Below, in pieces: positions 12,030 to 22,699 of a DNA stretch of 51,283 nucleotides. The translations under genes were made by a program, and so were the position numbers. The notes beneath the pieces are model-generated. The model had not been told where the DNA came from and made no database searches. It saw only the letters and a program-made list of their open reading frames with translations. Numbering within the stretch: position 1 is the stretch's first letter; each line of letters opens with the position of its first letter. This stretch comes from Golubevia sp. BC0850. Taxonomy: Eukaryota > Basidiomycota > Exobasidiomycetes > Golubeviales > Golubeviaceae. The stretch lies in NCBI GenBank assembly GCA_012976225.1, contig JAAVVG010000050.1:1-51283 (forward strand), given 5' to 3'.

Positions 12030-12780
12030 ACCGAGCAGGTAACTTTGCCGACCTCTACTTGAAACCTCTTTGTGGCGATTAAGATTTTGGGATCCAAGAA
12101 AGTCTTCAAGCGTTTCTAGTCGACTGAGATCGCTTAGGTCGTTGCCCAATGTCGCAGGGATGATTGGTAGCTGAGTCCCCTTACCTTCTCCCGTTCTCTC
12201 TTTCTCTCCATCTTCTCTCTCCTTTTTCTGTCCTTCTGTTTCATCCCTTTGTTCTTTTCTCTCTTCTGTGTTTCTCTTTTTTAGCTTGACTTGCTTGTTC
12301 CCACCATTCTCGTCTCCCTGCATTTCTGGTTCTGCCTTGGCCCAATGCCATCAAATTTCCTCTACAAACTTCACCCATTTGCAAATCCTTTTCTCTTTTC
12401 CTTATCATTAATCTCACCATCTTCCTCATTTAAGCTCTTTTTCAACTTACTTTGAACCCTTCAGCACCTGTGTCTTGACTTCCAACCTCTTTCGGCCCTT
12501 CGACCAGTGTCGTATCGGCTCCAACTTTCCAGCAGCCATAATGAGCTGCTCTCGGTCCTTTTTGTATAGCTTTTGTTGTTTAATGACCTGAGGCAATGGT
12601 CTTCACTATCGCTTTCATCACCTTCCATCTTCCAATACATCCAGAGTGAAAGACTCTTCAAAATTGTCAAACCTAACCCTACAACCTTTCCCTTCTCACT
12701 GCCCCTTCCTCACTTCTTTGGTGATGATTTTATGCACAAACTGGGTGAAATGATTGGCCATGAGCGAAAAACAAGATCTA
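12030..12780 (-). pseudogene. Decayed multi-exon gene, family not recognised
   Basis: Reading the minus strand from 12775, an ATG opens the frame MANHFTQFVHKIITKEVRKG. The same frame is interrupted by TGA shortly after, then continues RFDNFEESFTLDVLEDGR. Next comes an exon-like stretch VIKQQKLYKKDREQLIMAAG, ended by a GTAAGT donor near 12458. A charged Lys/Glu-rich segment follows and ends near 12050 with ATLGNDLSDLSRLETLEDFL. The composition is clearly protein-like, but the pieces cannot be connected with introns of normal length (the gaps would be about 21 and 34 nt). I read it as a host pseudogene with at least one stop; an intact gene with micro-introns is the alternative. Confidence 0.35.
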
Positions 12781-13169
12781 TGTGGTGTCTTGAGGTATGG
12801 CTTGTCCCAGTGACAGGCATGTTGTCAAATCCAATGGTTCTTGTTTTGTTAAAATTATTGGAAAGAGAAGAGGATCCAGGTGCCAACCTCAAGTCACCCC
12901 AAATTGGAAGGCTTTCTCTAGAACCGAGGTAGGCCGAGTCAGAGACTGAGAGAAATTCCAAAGCTCGGCTCTCTCTCGATTTCACATTTTGCTTTCAGAT
13001 CTCGTCGAGTCAAAAAAAAAAAAAAAAAAAAAAAAAGCGATGCCTGCTTCGGAAATTAGGAGGCTAGAGTAGAACAAATCAAGGTGATGAATTAAAATTA
13101 CAGAATGCGGGTCTCACAGTTTACTTTCTACACAGCATTGTCTTTACAACTTTTGTCTTCTTCCCATTC
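12781..13169. other. Intergenic, with a poly(A) run
   Basis: No gene seen. It contains a run of 25 A at 13012-13036. It lies 3' of MED10 (minus strand) and 5' of the decayed gene at 12030-12780. Confidence 0.5.
13012..13036. repeat. Poly(A) run, 25 nt
   Basis: Uninterrupted homopolymer. There is no obvious target-site duplication or SINE/LINE body next to it. Confidence 0.9.
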
Positions 13170-13716
13170 TCAACTCTCCTCTTCTTTTCCGCTCCTCCCA
13201 GCCAAATTCATCAGGACCTTTTGATCCTGTTCTATACTTTCTTTCATGTCTGGGAAGTTCGAGGCTAAAGCTTCTGCTAGTTGAGATCTGTAGGACTGTA
13301 AAAGAAGGAAGTAAAGATTTCAGTGGTGACATTTATTTGGTTGATTGAAGACAGGAAGGAATAGGGACGGGAGGAGGGAGGAAAGAAAAAGAGAAGGCAA
13401 AGGAATAACGGAAGGAGAAGAGATACTCACATACAGAGAAGAAGTGGTGCCCCTCATCCTTTGATTGTCACTAATCAATCTACCAATGAAAAACCTAGAG
13501 TGAACGTCTGGGTTCCTTCCCGCATCAACTAGGCTGTTGAAGGAGAAAGGCTTTGTCAGTTGCGTCCTTGGAAGGAATTATAGATCGAATGGAGAGACGA
13601 GACTCACTTCAAGACCTCGGTGGGAACTTGCTGTGGTAGCTCATGCGAGATGGAATCTAATTGAGCTAAGGTTTCGACGATCTCATTGCTGAGAGAGACG
13701 GAGAGGGGGAGAGGGG

Positions 13717-13766
<50 letters not shown>

Positions 13767-14734
13767 GAAACGAAGGGAAGAGAAGAAGATGAGAATGGAT
13801 CCTTGCAGAGAGTAGAGACTCTGAACCCTCACTATCGACTGGGAAACTATCGAATAGAATTGAAATGACTAGGTCCAGAAAGGGAGAGGAGTCATATGTA
13901 GAGTTTTGACTTCGAGCTGGAGCATGGAGGAGGTGTGAGAGAGATTGGCATCTGTCCTCTGACCGTGCCCCTGCTGTCTAGCTTTTCCTCCAATTTGTAG
14001 ATCCCTTGTAAATAGCTTAAATCTACACTAGAGATAATCATAGCTTTGAAGTGTCCTCGTTGCTTCCTTTGGCATCCTTGATTCTAATCTCTGTTCATTC
14101 CCTTCCCTACCTTCTCCGCTCTGCCAAGCCTGGATTACCGCCAGTTATACTTAGGCTGACTACTGAAATCTTTGAAAGAGACTAGCTTCTTAAGAGAAGC
14201 CAGCAGGACGCAGGTAGCATGGCCCTACCAAACTGTCCCTCATCTTAACTCTACTCTTCTGCTCTTGTCTCGTCTATCCACCGTCTCCTTAGACTAGATG
14301 AAGTTTGATTGGATGTTTCTGAATATTCTTCTTGTTTTCACAGACATCTCCCATCCCTTCCAGTGATGATCTTCTTGCACTCACATCTTGCCAGGAATCA
14401 TTCTCTCCTCTCCCTTGGTGATGTCATTACTGCATTGAGCCAATTCATATAGAGATTGAACCAAAGCCAAGGTAATGACTTCCAATTCTTGCCTTGAGTT
14501 CTCTGCTATTTGAGCTTGAGAAGGAGGAAGAGAACTCGACTGATCTTCAGGAGGTGGTGGTGGTTGGAAAGAGGAAGGATTAGAGACTGCATTTGAAGTT
14601 GATGGGGCGGATTGATTCGAAAATTGGGCTAGACCGGATGTGATGTTGGGATTGGAGTTCTGTATTTTAGGTATAGAGGAAGGAGGAGGAGAAGGTGAAG
14701 GTGAAGTTGGAGTCATTTCTCGATTGACGTCCAT
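13170..14734 (-). CDS. MED10: Mediator complex subunit 10
   Basis: Subunit of the middle module of Mediator, the nuclear bridge between activators and RNA polymerase II. Four exons on the minus strand (14734-14385, 13688-13608, 13533-13431, 13295-13170) join in phase to 219 aa. The first about 80 residues are Pro/Ser-rich. The Med10 core follows: ELEVITLALVQSLYELA, then NEIVETLAQLDSI, then the family signature LVDAGRNPDVHSRFFIGRL and a C-terminal helix. The start is ATG at 14734; two nearby upstream-looking starts lack ATG. Intron 1 is unusually long (696 nt), and its 3' splice site is preceded by a pure TC repeat. Yeast Med10 (Nut2) is of similar size. The identification rests on recognising the VDAGRNP region and on the closed exon phases. 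Confidence 0.85.
13720..13761. repeat. (GA)n / (TC)n microsatellite inside MED10 intron 1
   Basis: About 20 GA units on the plus strand, with a purine-rich extension (13690-13720). On the coding (minus) strand this is a TC/C-rich tract that runs into the CTCAG acceptor at 13689. Confidence 0.9.
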
Positions 14735-15264
14735 CCTTGATTCCTTGCCTTGTCCTTTCAAATCTGAGTTGAATGGTTGGTTGATCAGAATCGAGCAGCT
14801 GCTGTTGGTCGGTTATCCTTGAGAGAGCTGATACTGATGCTGATTGTTACTATAAAAGGTTGATTGTTCGAAAGTGAAGCTTTGACGCGAAGTAGACCAA
14901 CACAACAACACAAGTCCCTTTGAATTGAAAAAGAGTCAGTCTTTCCAGCTATTCTGGACCAAAGTCTTTAATAGCATATAGCATTCAAACTTCGATTTGG
15001 CTTCTCTTTCAGGTCTGAGTGGTTTTGCCTCTTCTGATCAATCTTCAACCGAAGCGCAGACTCAGAGCGCACAGACCAAAGAAAGAAGAGGAAATTTGAA
15101 TTCCAAACTCCAGAAACATTTTCTAACTTCAGAGACCAAGTTAATGAGTTAACTGAACTCCATCTTTCAGTTCTAGACTTCTCCCACCAGCTTGAAATCT
15201 CCTTCCCCCGAAATCACCACCTCTGTTCCCCCGGCCTTGAAGCACATCCAAATCTGTCGGCATT
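14735..15264. other. Probable MED10 promoter and intergenic DNA
   Basis: No open frame of note. A TATAAA-like motif (ACTATAAAAGG, plus-strand 14849-14859) is present, oriented away from MED10. Confidence 0.35.
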
Positions 15265-17037
15265 CTAAACTGGAGTCGTTTTGGGAGTTGTCATTATAGT
15301 TGGCGATCTCAAAGGAGGAGTTGATGAGCATTCGTTTGATCGCAATCCAGCGAAAAAGGTTAAATCTGGGGTAGAGAAAGAAAGTTGGTGACTTGCCGAG
15401 AGTACTTGAATGAACTTTGTAGAATCCGATGGGAGAGAAGTCGGAGAGGAGACAGGTTTGAATTCTTCTGGATCCACCTGTGGCAAAAGGGAGAAGGAAT
15501 GTCTGCTAGAAAGTTTACCGAGGTAAAGATCTATCGATTGGTCCTCACCAACAAACCAACTCTCCCAGTTCTCCACTTCCCAGAACTCTGGCCCTAAACT
15601 GGAATCCACCACTGGAAACCTTTTCTTCAAGAAGTAGTTCATCAGGACCGGCCGAATCCGATTGTAAGGCAGAACCAACTTTTCCAAGTTCTTCTTCATC
15701 TTGATCCCTTTAATTTCCAATCCTTTTTCCACGTTATCCGCCCTTGCTTCGAGGGTTACGAAATGCTCGTTACCGACCCATGAATCTACCCTCAGAACTT
15801 GAAGGTTTGGGCAACTGTTTGATCGGAACCCCAAACTCCAACGTGAGTGTTCCATCCAAAGCTGTTGAAGATCAGGCAAATTCGAATGAGCACACACACC
15901 TTAAAGATAGCTTCAGGTTTGGTGAGACCACCATCCACCCAGGAAATCTCCTATCCTCCGAGTCGAGCTCCAGTACCTCCAGATTCGGGAATCGAAGGTT
16001 TGTAAGCCTTTCTCCTTGTGGTTTAGTGTCCAGTCTCATGGAGAGATGCTTGAGTGATCCACAGGAGTAACGAAGATATTTATTCCAAATAGACCCGGTT
16101 CTCTTCTCCTGGACTTTGAGAGACGTCAAGGCTACGAGGAGATTCGGAATGATAGAAGGTGGTTGAAGGAAAGGAATCCAAAAAGAAGACCCACCTTCTC
16201 GATCCAACGTTCAACTTTCGAGATTGGCAGACGTCCGAGACTGGAAGAGTTAGAGCGCTGACGTTCGAGATCAATCTGAGGCTGAGGCTGAGGTTGAGAT
16301 CCAGCTTGAATCAAAGCAGACCAGACAGCGGTGTCGAAATGGTGCCTTGAGATCTGATAGAGCAGAGTACCACAGGCCACTCCGATCGCACCTCCAACGA
16401 TTGCAATGATGGTACGACTAGGAGAGTAGATGACATGATGGTCAGGTTGTATGCGAGAGATAGCGAAGTTTGCGAATCAGTCCTGCTCACGTAATGAAGA
16501 CTGTTTGAGAAAGAAGTCCGAACTTTGGGAACAGATATCCAATTGCTCCAGAAAAGACTGTGCGATTGGGAATTACAAGATGAGGGTTAGATGAGTATTT
16601 GAAAGTTGGGTCGGTTCACATTCGTGAGGCCGAAGATTGCACACTTAACATTACTAACAGGAGGAGTAACTCTTTCCATAGTACTGACTCGAGAGTTCTT
16701 GAGGTCGAGACGGAACGTGGTCTCAATCTCAAGGGAAGAGGAGCCCCAGAACCAATACGAGCTTCTAACGCCTTGCTTGTTTCGTACTCTTGAGTTTGAT
16801 AAGAAAGAGGAAGCTGAGCGCCTGGTTCCTCCATACTTCAACGATTCCAAAGAGATGTAAGAGAAAGGACCTTCTTGATCGTTCATTCTGAGGAAGTAAG
16901 GTTGGATGGATGGTGGCTTGGGAAGAAGAAGAAACGCGAGAACATAAGTCCGAGTGAGTTTCAATACTCAATCCACCGAGCTTATTGAGAGAGCGAAACA
17001 AATTACGTTTCTTCAAGATTCCAAGAATATGATACAA
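15265..17037 (-). pseudogene. F-box/LRR-like gene, apparently broken
   Basis: Several overlapping minus-strand frames carry leucine-rich-repeat signatures, for example NLRFPNLEVLELDSED (about 15990) and NSCPNLQVLRVDSW (about 15800). Upstream pieces around 16380-16130 and 16964-16587 have similar composition. The frames abut but do not connect. In particular, the change between the two LRR frames falls on a GTGTGTGTG run (plus strand CACACACACC, 15892-15901), where one more TG unit would make the reading continuous. LRR proteins with an F-box recruit substrates to SCF ubiquitin ligases; no F-box is clear here. It could be intact with very short introns, but I favour a pseudogene or an assembly indel. 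Confidence 0.42.
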
Positions 17038-17174
17038 AAGGGCTGTGAGTTTCGTGAGAGTAAGTTATGAGAGGAAGGGCCTGGAAAGATGTCTCATAAG
17101 GTGTTGCGAGCGAGCAAGAAAGTTCTTTAACAGCGGAGAAGAGAGAGAAAGAAAACGCTCCCAAACATGAAATC

Positions 17175-20100
17175 TCAAAGTCCAGAGGGTCTATTGATCG
17201 TCGTGTCGTATTGCCTGATGAGGTTGGCTTGTTCTCCTTCTGTCTGAGAGAACGCGAACCCTCTCGTTCGACGCATACGTTGGACTGCTCGGACTTTACG
17301 GATCGCTCTGATAGAACGGAAAGTGGAAGAAAAGACAGGACAAGACGTGAGTTGCTTTCAAAAGAGAGTTTGAACAGGGAGGTGCGAGAAAAATAGGTAC
17401 CCACTTTTGGAACTGATCCATTCGAGGTCGATAATCTTGCAGGTTGTACTTCTGAACCTGTTAGACGAGGGAAGTTTCGGCGAGAGAGGGAGATTTCGTC
17501 AATGAGCAAGTCGTCTTCACAAGCAGAGTTTGAATTTGAGTGACGGAACTCACCTCTTGAACGATATGATACGACTTTGGACGATAGGTTCTCTGCCAGT
17601 ACTTCCAGCAGAAGCTAGAAAGAAAGGAGTGGAGAAGAGAAGGGGGAGAAAACGTCAGATCGAGGCAGAGAAGTCAAAGTGATACAACCGTTCCAACCCT
17701 CTTGCGCTCGAATACTCACTCTCGAAGAAGACATATAATCGGGACGATGACGATAGCAAACCAGAACATCGAGAAACCATACAATCGAGGCACAATACCA
17801 TCACTGATACATAGAGAAGAGAAACTGAATCAGCAAGAAGGAAGAGATGTTTATCTTCAGGTGTGAGATCTCAACTCACTATTCTTTGGAGAACCCGATT
17901 CGAGGTGCCACAACAGCATAGATGGCGATGAAAGCGACTGAATGAGAGGAAAAGAAGGGGTGAAGAATTGGTTTGAGCGATGGAACAGGCAATAAGTTCG
18001 TTGACTTTAGACTCACGAGTGAAGACGAAAGATCCTGGAATAGCAGCAAAAGTGTACTTGGTCCAAAGACTGGGAGTATAGATAGAGAAAGGAGAAAGGA
18101 GAGGTAGTAGAAGTGAAGAAGAATCAGTAGAAGTCACCATCTTAACGCACTCCTCATCTTGAAGACTCACTCTGAAACCAAAGCCGCCTTCCCAAGGACA
18201 GTGACCAACACAGCAAAGTAAAGAGTAGTTCCCCAAATCCAACTGTAAGTCATATACCCACCAGGTTCTTGAAGACTTCCCCAAAAAGCAACGGTAACAA
18301 AAATATAAGTCAAAAGAGAATGATAAAAAGCATTAATCGTCCAACCCCAGAACATTTTCTTAGAGAAGAAATTCTGACCATAGAGTTGAGGATAACGATC
18401 TAACATTCTAGCAGAAAGATATTGATCGAAAATTCCGATGACCAAAGGAGGGAGAACGGTGAAAAGAACGTTGTAAAAGGAAAGAGTCCAAGATTCGAAA
18501 GGAACTTGACCAGAGAAAGAAGATTGGAAGGAGAACCAGAATTGAGTCATGTAGAGAGTGATGTTCTTGTAGAAAGAATAGAGAATCATCTTTGAGAGAC
18601 GAGCGTATGACCAAGATCCGTGGACTAGAAGTAACTTTCGAAGATATCGGAATTGAGAAATGGCGACGTCTGCTGATCTTGCGGCTTGAAGTCCTTCGAC
18701 CCCTGAGATTCCGACTCCAACATGAGCAGCTTGAATCATCGAAACATCGTTTGCACCATCTCCAATTGCCAAGAGGATTGACTTCTGATTCTTCTTGACC
18801 AACTTGACGACCAAAGCTTTCTGAAGAGGAGAAACTCTGCAACAGATAACAGCTTTGCACATGATCGCTAGCTCCAAGAACATCTTGGCAAGCTCTTTCT
18901 CGAGTGCAAAGGAGAGAGATTTTCCATCAATAATCAGAGCTAACTCTTCTTGTTCTCCGGCGTTTCGTTGAGACTTGATGGCTTCCAGTTTCTTGGTCAG
19001 ATATTCTTTCGTGTCGTGAAGAGTTTCCTCGTTGATTATGACCTGGGAGAAGAACGGATAAGGGGGGGGGGGGAAAGCGAGAGTCGGCTTGGGGAAGACC
19101 TAGATATGATCTCTCCCCGTGTCTCACTCACCAGATTCATAGATTCAGAAATCAGCCTGGCACTCAACCCGATGTTGATAGCAGTCTCTTGTCTATCCCC
19201 AGTCAAAACCCAAACCTTAATTCCAGCCTGCTGAAGAGTGTGAATCGTTTCCGGAACTCCTTCCTGAAGTTTATCTTCGATAGCAGTAGCACCAAGTAAG
19301 AACATGTTCTGTTCGATGATTTCAGCCGCTTTATCCAAAGCTTCAGCTCTTCCGTTAATCTGACTAGCAGCATTGTCGTAAAGCTGAGACCATTGTCGAT
19401 ATTCTTGTTCTGGAACTTCTCTCATTGCTACACAGAGAGTTCTTAAACCATCAGTTGCATAATCTTCCAAATGAATCAGAGTTTGTTCAGTAAATGGTTG
19501 ATCGGAAGTTAGCAGTGACATGATAACCGTATCGGCTCCTTTGCAGTAGAGTTTAATCTTTCCATCTGGAGCTCGAACGACTGCCGACATTCTTTTACGA
19601 GTAGAATTGAATTCACATATGTTGAGGATTTCGTATTCAAGTTCTCGTCCTCGGACGTTGATGAAGATTGATCGAGGTTTTCGGGTCTGAGGTTCGGAGG
19701 AGAAGGGAAAAGGAATGGAAAGGAGGAGAGAAAGAATTTGAGAAGATTGAGTCAGAAGCAAGAAGGAATGCCTGAAGGTCCTCGAGAACTCACAGTGAAT
19801 TGATAACCCAAACTCTCGGCTCCGGCCACCAACGCCGCCTCATCAGGACTACTAGCTTGAAAGATAATTTTCCCATCTTTCTTTTCTGGAATAACAGTAT
19901 GACAAACTGCAAGTAGAGTCAAAAACTCATCAATAATACTTGAAGAGCCATCATCAGCAACATTTCCATCCATAATCGCTTTCAACTCGTTCCAAGTTCT
20001 CTGACCTCCGATTTCTCTACCATCTGGACCAATTTCACCAGTTCCTTCTTTACTTTCATCGACAACATCAGTATAACTTGATCCTCCAATAGAAGCCTGC

Positions 20101-22389
20101 TTAAACTCCATCTCATTCCTAGTGAGAGTACCAGTTTTATCCGAAAAGATGTATTCGATCTGACCCAATTCTTCGACCAAACTGGAAGTTCTACATAAAG
20201 CAGGAGTATCAGTTGGAGCATAATACATATCTAAATCCGAATTGATTAAAACCGATTGTTGATATTTGACGACTTCCATTGTAACGATTAAAGAAATCGG
20301 AATCAAATTGTTGTAAGCGATTACGAAAGTTAAAATGTCTTCAACGAAAACTCTAGCTTTGCCTCTTGCATCATCTGATAAATAAAGATAAGACATTTCA
20401 TCTGAAAAAGCAGTATTCCTAACGATTGCTCCAATTGAAGAAGCGATAGAAAGAATTAGTAAAAGAATGAAAAGAAGTAAAATTTGATAATTAACTTCTC
20501 TTTCAACAGCAGTCCGTTTAATAGGAGCTGAAGTTGCGTTTCTCATGAGTTTCGTTTCATGGCCAGTAAAGACTACCAAACCATAAGCCCAAGGAGTATT
20601 TCTCAATTGAGCTCCTCTCAACAGCAATTGCTCCGGACTCAAAGGTGATTTCCTAGTCGGAGTTCCACTGAAACCAGGAGTAGAGCTCAATTGAATGTTG
20701 AGAGTAGCATCAAAAGTATACAGGGAATTGTTTGGATGTTCAGAAGCTAAATGACCTCTGAGAGAAGCTACTGAAGTTGGAGTTGTTAACTTTGAAGTAT
20801 CAGGTGAAGCTTGTTTAATCTTTAAGTTCGTTTCTCCATCTAAGTTGGCAGTTTCTACGTAACATAAACCCTCTGGTTCGGAAGAGGAAAGTAAAACCAT
20901 GTCTGCTGGGAAGAAATCGTTGGATTCTATTCGGATGAGGTCTCCTACTCTGATATGTCTCCATCGACGAGATTCGAAAGATCCGGTTCCTGAGTTCAGA
21001 ACTTGAGCTAGTCTTCCATTGAGTTCTCCATCTGATTGATGTCGTTTCTGTGGGAAATCGAAGGGGAAAATCAAGAGAGCGAGACGCAATGAGAATCGAG
21101 AGAACAGAGATCAGGACAACCTGAGAAGCATGTCTTTTGTGAATACCTACGATGTCTTCTTTCATTTCCTTGAAAGCACTGGCTAGCAAGACCAGTCCTA
21201 AAGGAACGATAGTGGTCCATCTATTCGTGGGAGAGACTCCCGGAATCTGTTGAATGCAGGCTGTGAACAAGAAGAAGACGTTCGCGTACTTGGAGAATTG
21301 CTCTGATGAGAGATCAAAGCAAAGAAGGAGAGGAAGAAGAGGCAAGTGGGGAAGAGGATTCAGTTAGCAGCTGTGGAGATCGACCACCCTTCCCAACTTG
21401 TCTCTTTTCGTTCCCAATCACTTGTATGCCTCATAGTTGATACTTCTCTTTCCAATCGACCCACCCTAGATCCAACACCAAAACTCTAGTCACACCACTC
21501 TTCGGCCTCCTCCTCAAAGTCCTCTCTACTCACCAACCAAAAACTTGGGCAGAAAAGTCACCACGTTATACTTGCTAGTACTGATCCAATTATCACAGTA
21601 GTCCTCCTTTTCATTCCCAACTGGATCATTCAACCTAGCGATCCTCTCGCCAGTTGGAGGTAAAGGATCTTTCCCTCTCCTCGCGATCTTTGCCATATCG
21701 GCTTTCAAAGATCTAATGGATCTCCTAAACCCATCCATGGGGGAATCGGAAGGAGGTAAAGTAGGATCTCTCTTTGAATTCCGATTAGGTTTGGAGGAAG
21801 GCTTTCTGGAGAGGAAGCTACCCATTCCCATCCCAGCGGAAGCACCTCCAGCAGCTGCGTTCCTCTGATCTTCATATGGAGATGAAGGGTAGATACCAAC
21901 TTCATCATCTGCTTCAATTGATTTGAAATCGTTCCCGCCAGTTGAATAAGAATCGTCAAAGGGACTTCTACCAGCTGGATAAGCTGCAGATTGAGCTAAA
22001 GGTAATCCTGATTCTTGTGAAGCTGCGTTTGAATGGATTGAAGTGAAAGGTGGATTTGGAGCAGATAATCCAGAAGATAAATTGTATGGATTATGTGGAT
22101 TGTTACCCGATTTTGGAACTCTTGAATTGTTTTGATTGTAGTTGTTAAAATCATCATCATCATCACCCATCAAGTCTAATTCATCTGCGTCAACCAATAC
22201 GTGGGATGGATTGGAAGTTGACTGAGATGGATTATTGTTAGAATAATAATTTGAAGTTGAATTGAATTGAGGGAAAGAATCAGTTGAAGCTGCGAATGGA
22301 TCAATATGTTGCGAATTGGAGGATTGATGACCAGCTTGATTCTCATTTCGTTGAGTTCGGTTTGAAGGGAAATCGTCAAAGTCGTCCAT
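17175..22389 (-). CDS. DRS2: P4-type ATPase, phospholipid flippase (Drs2 type)
   Basis: Moves aminophospholipids from the lumenal to the cytosolic leaflet of trans-Golgi and endosomal membranes. Eleven exons close in phase: 22389-21534, 21302-21151, 21047-19794, 19686-19132, 19042-18171, 18069-18017, 17937-17880, 17803-17720, 17614-17554, 17457-17405, 17307-17175. They give 1376 aa; yeast Drs2 has 1355. An Asn/Ser-rich tail of about 270 residues precedes the first membrane helices and the Drs2-typical ACIQQIPGVSPTNR. The actuator motif DGETNLK is near residue 406, the phosphorylation motif DKTGTLT near 639 and the hinge GDGAND near 1033-1038. The C-terminal helices include YGFSMFWFAIVIVPIICLL. 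The start at 22389 gives MDDFDDF; an upstream extension lacks a better start. The gene looks intact. Functional P4-ATPases need a Cdc50-type partner, which is not in this window. Confidence 0.93.
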
Positions 22390-22699
22390 GGTAGATGTGA
22401 AGAATTCAAAATTAAGGGGATTCAATCCCAATCAGGATATGAGAAGAGGTCCCGATTGAAGAGACTGGAGAGGGTGAGAGGGTTAGAGAGGAATAGAAGA
22501 TTACTTCCAAGTGCGAAGTTGTAACTTTGGACGCGTTCTGATCAAGGGCTGTGCGCCACTAGGAATCGATAGTGTCATGCTGAAGGAGGTTACAGAGATT
22601 GATTCGAAAAGAATCAAGTAATAATACATTGAATGAAAAATGGCAAGTCCCTTGAACGAGAGATTGCCTCCCCCCCCCCTCTCTTTCTCCCCTCTCCAC
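22390..22699. other. Probable promoter region of DRS2 and 3' flank of the SLD7-like gene
   Basis: 310 bp between two minus-strand genes in tandem. It holds a run of ten C (about 22670-22679) and pyrimidine-rich sequence. No specific motif identified. Confidence 0.4.

Noticed and set aside
13012-13036. Poly(A) run as the tail of a LINE or SINE
   Set aside because: No element body or flanking duplication could be found beside it.
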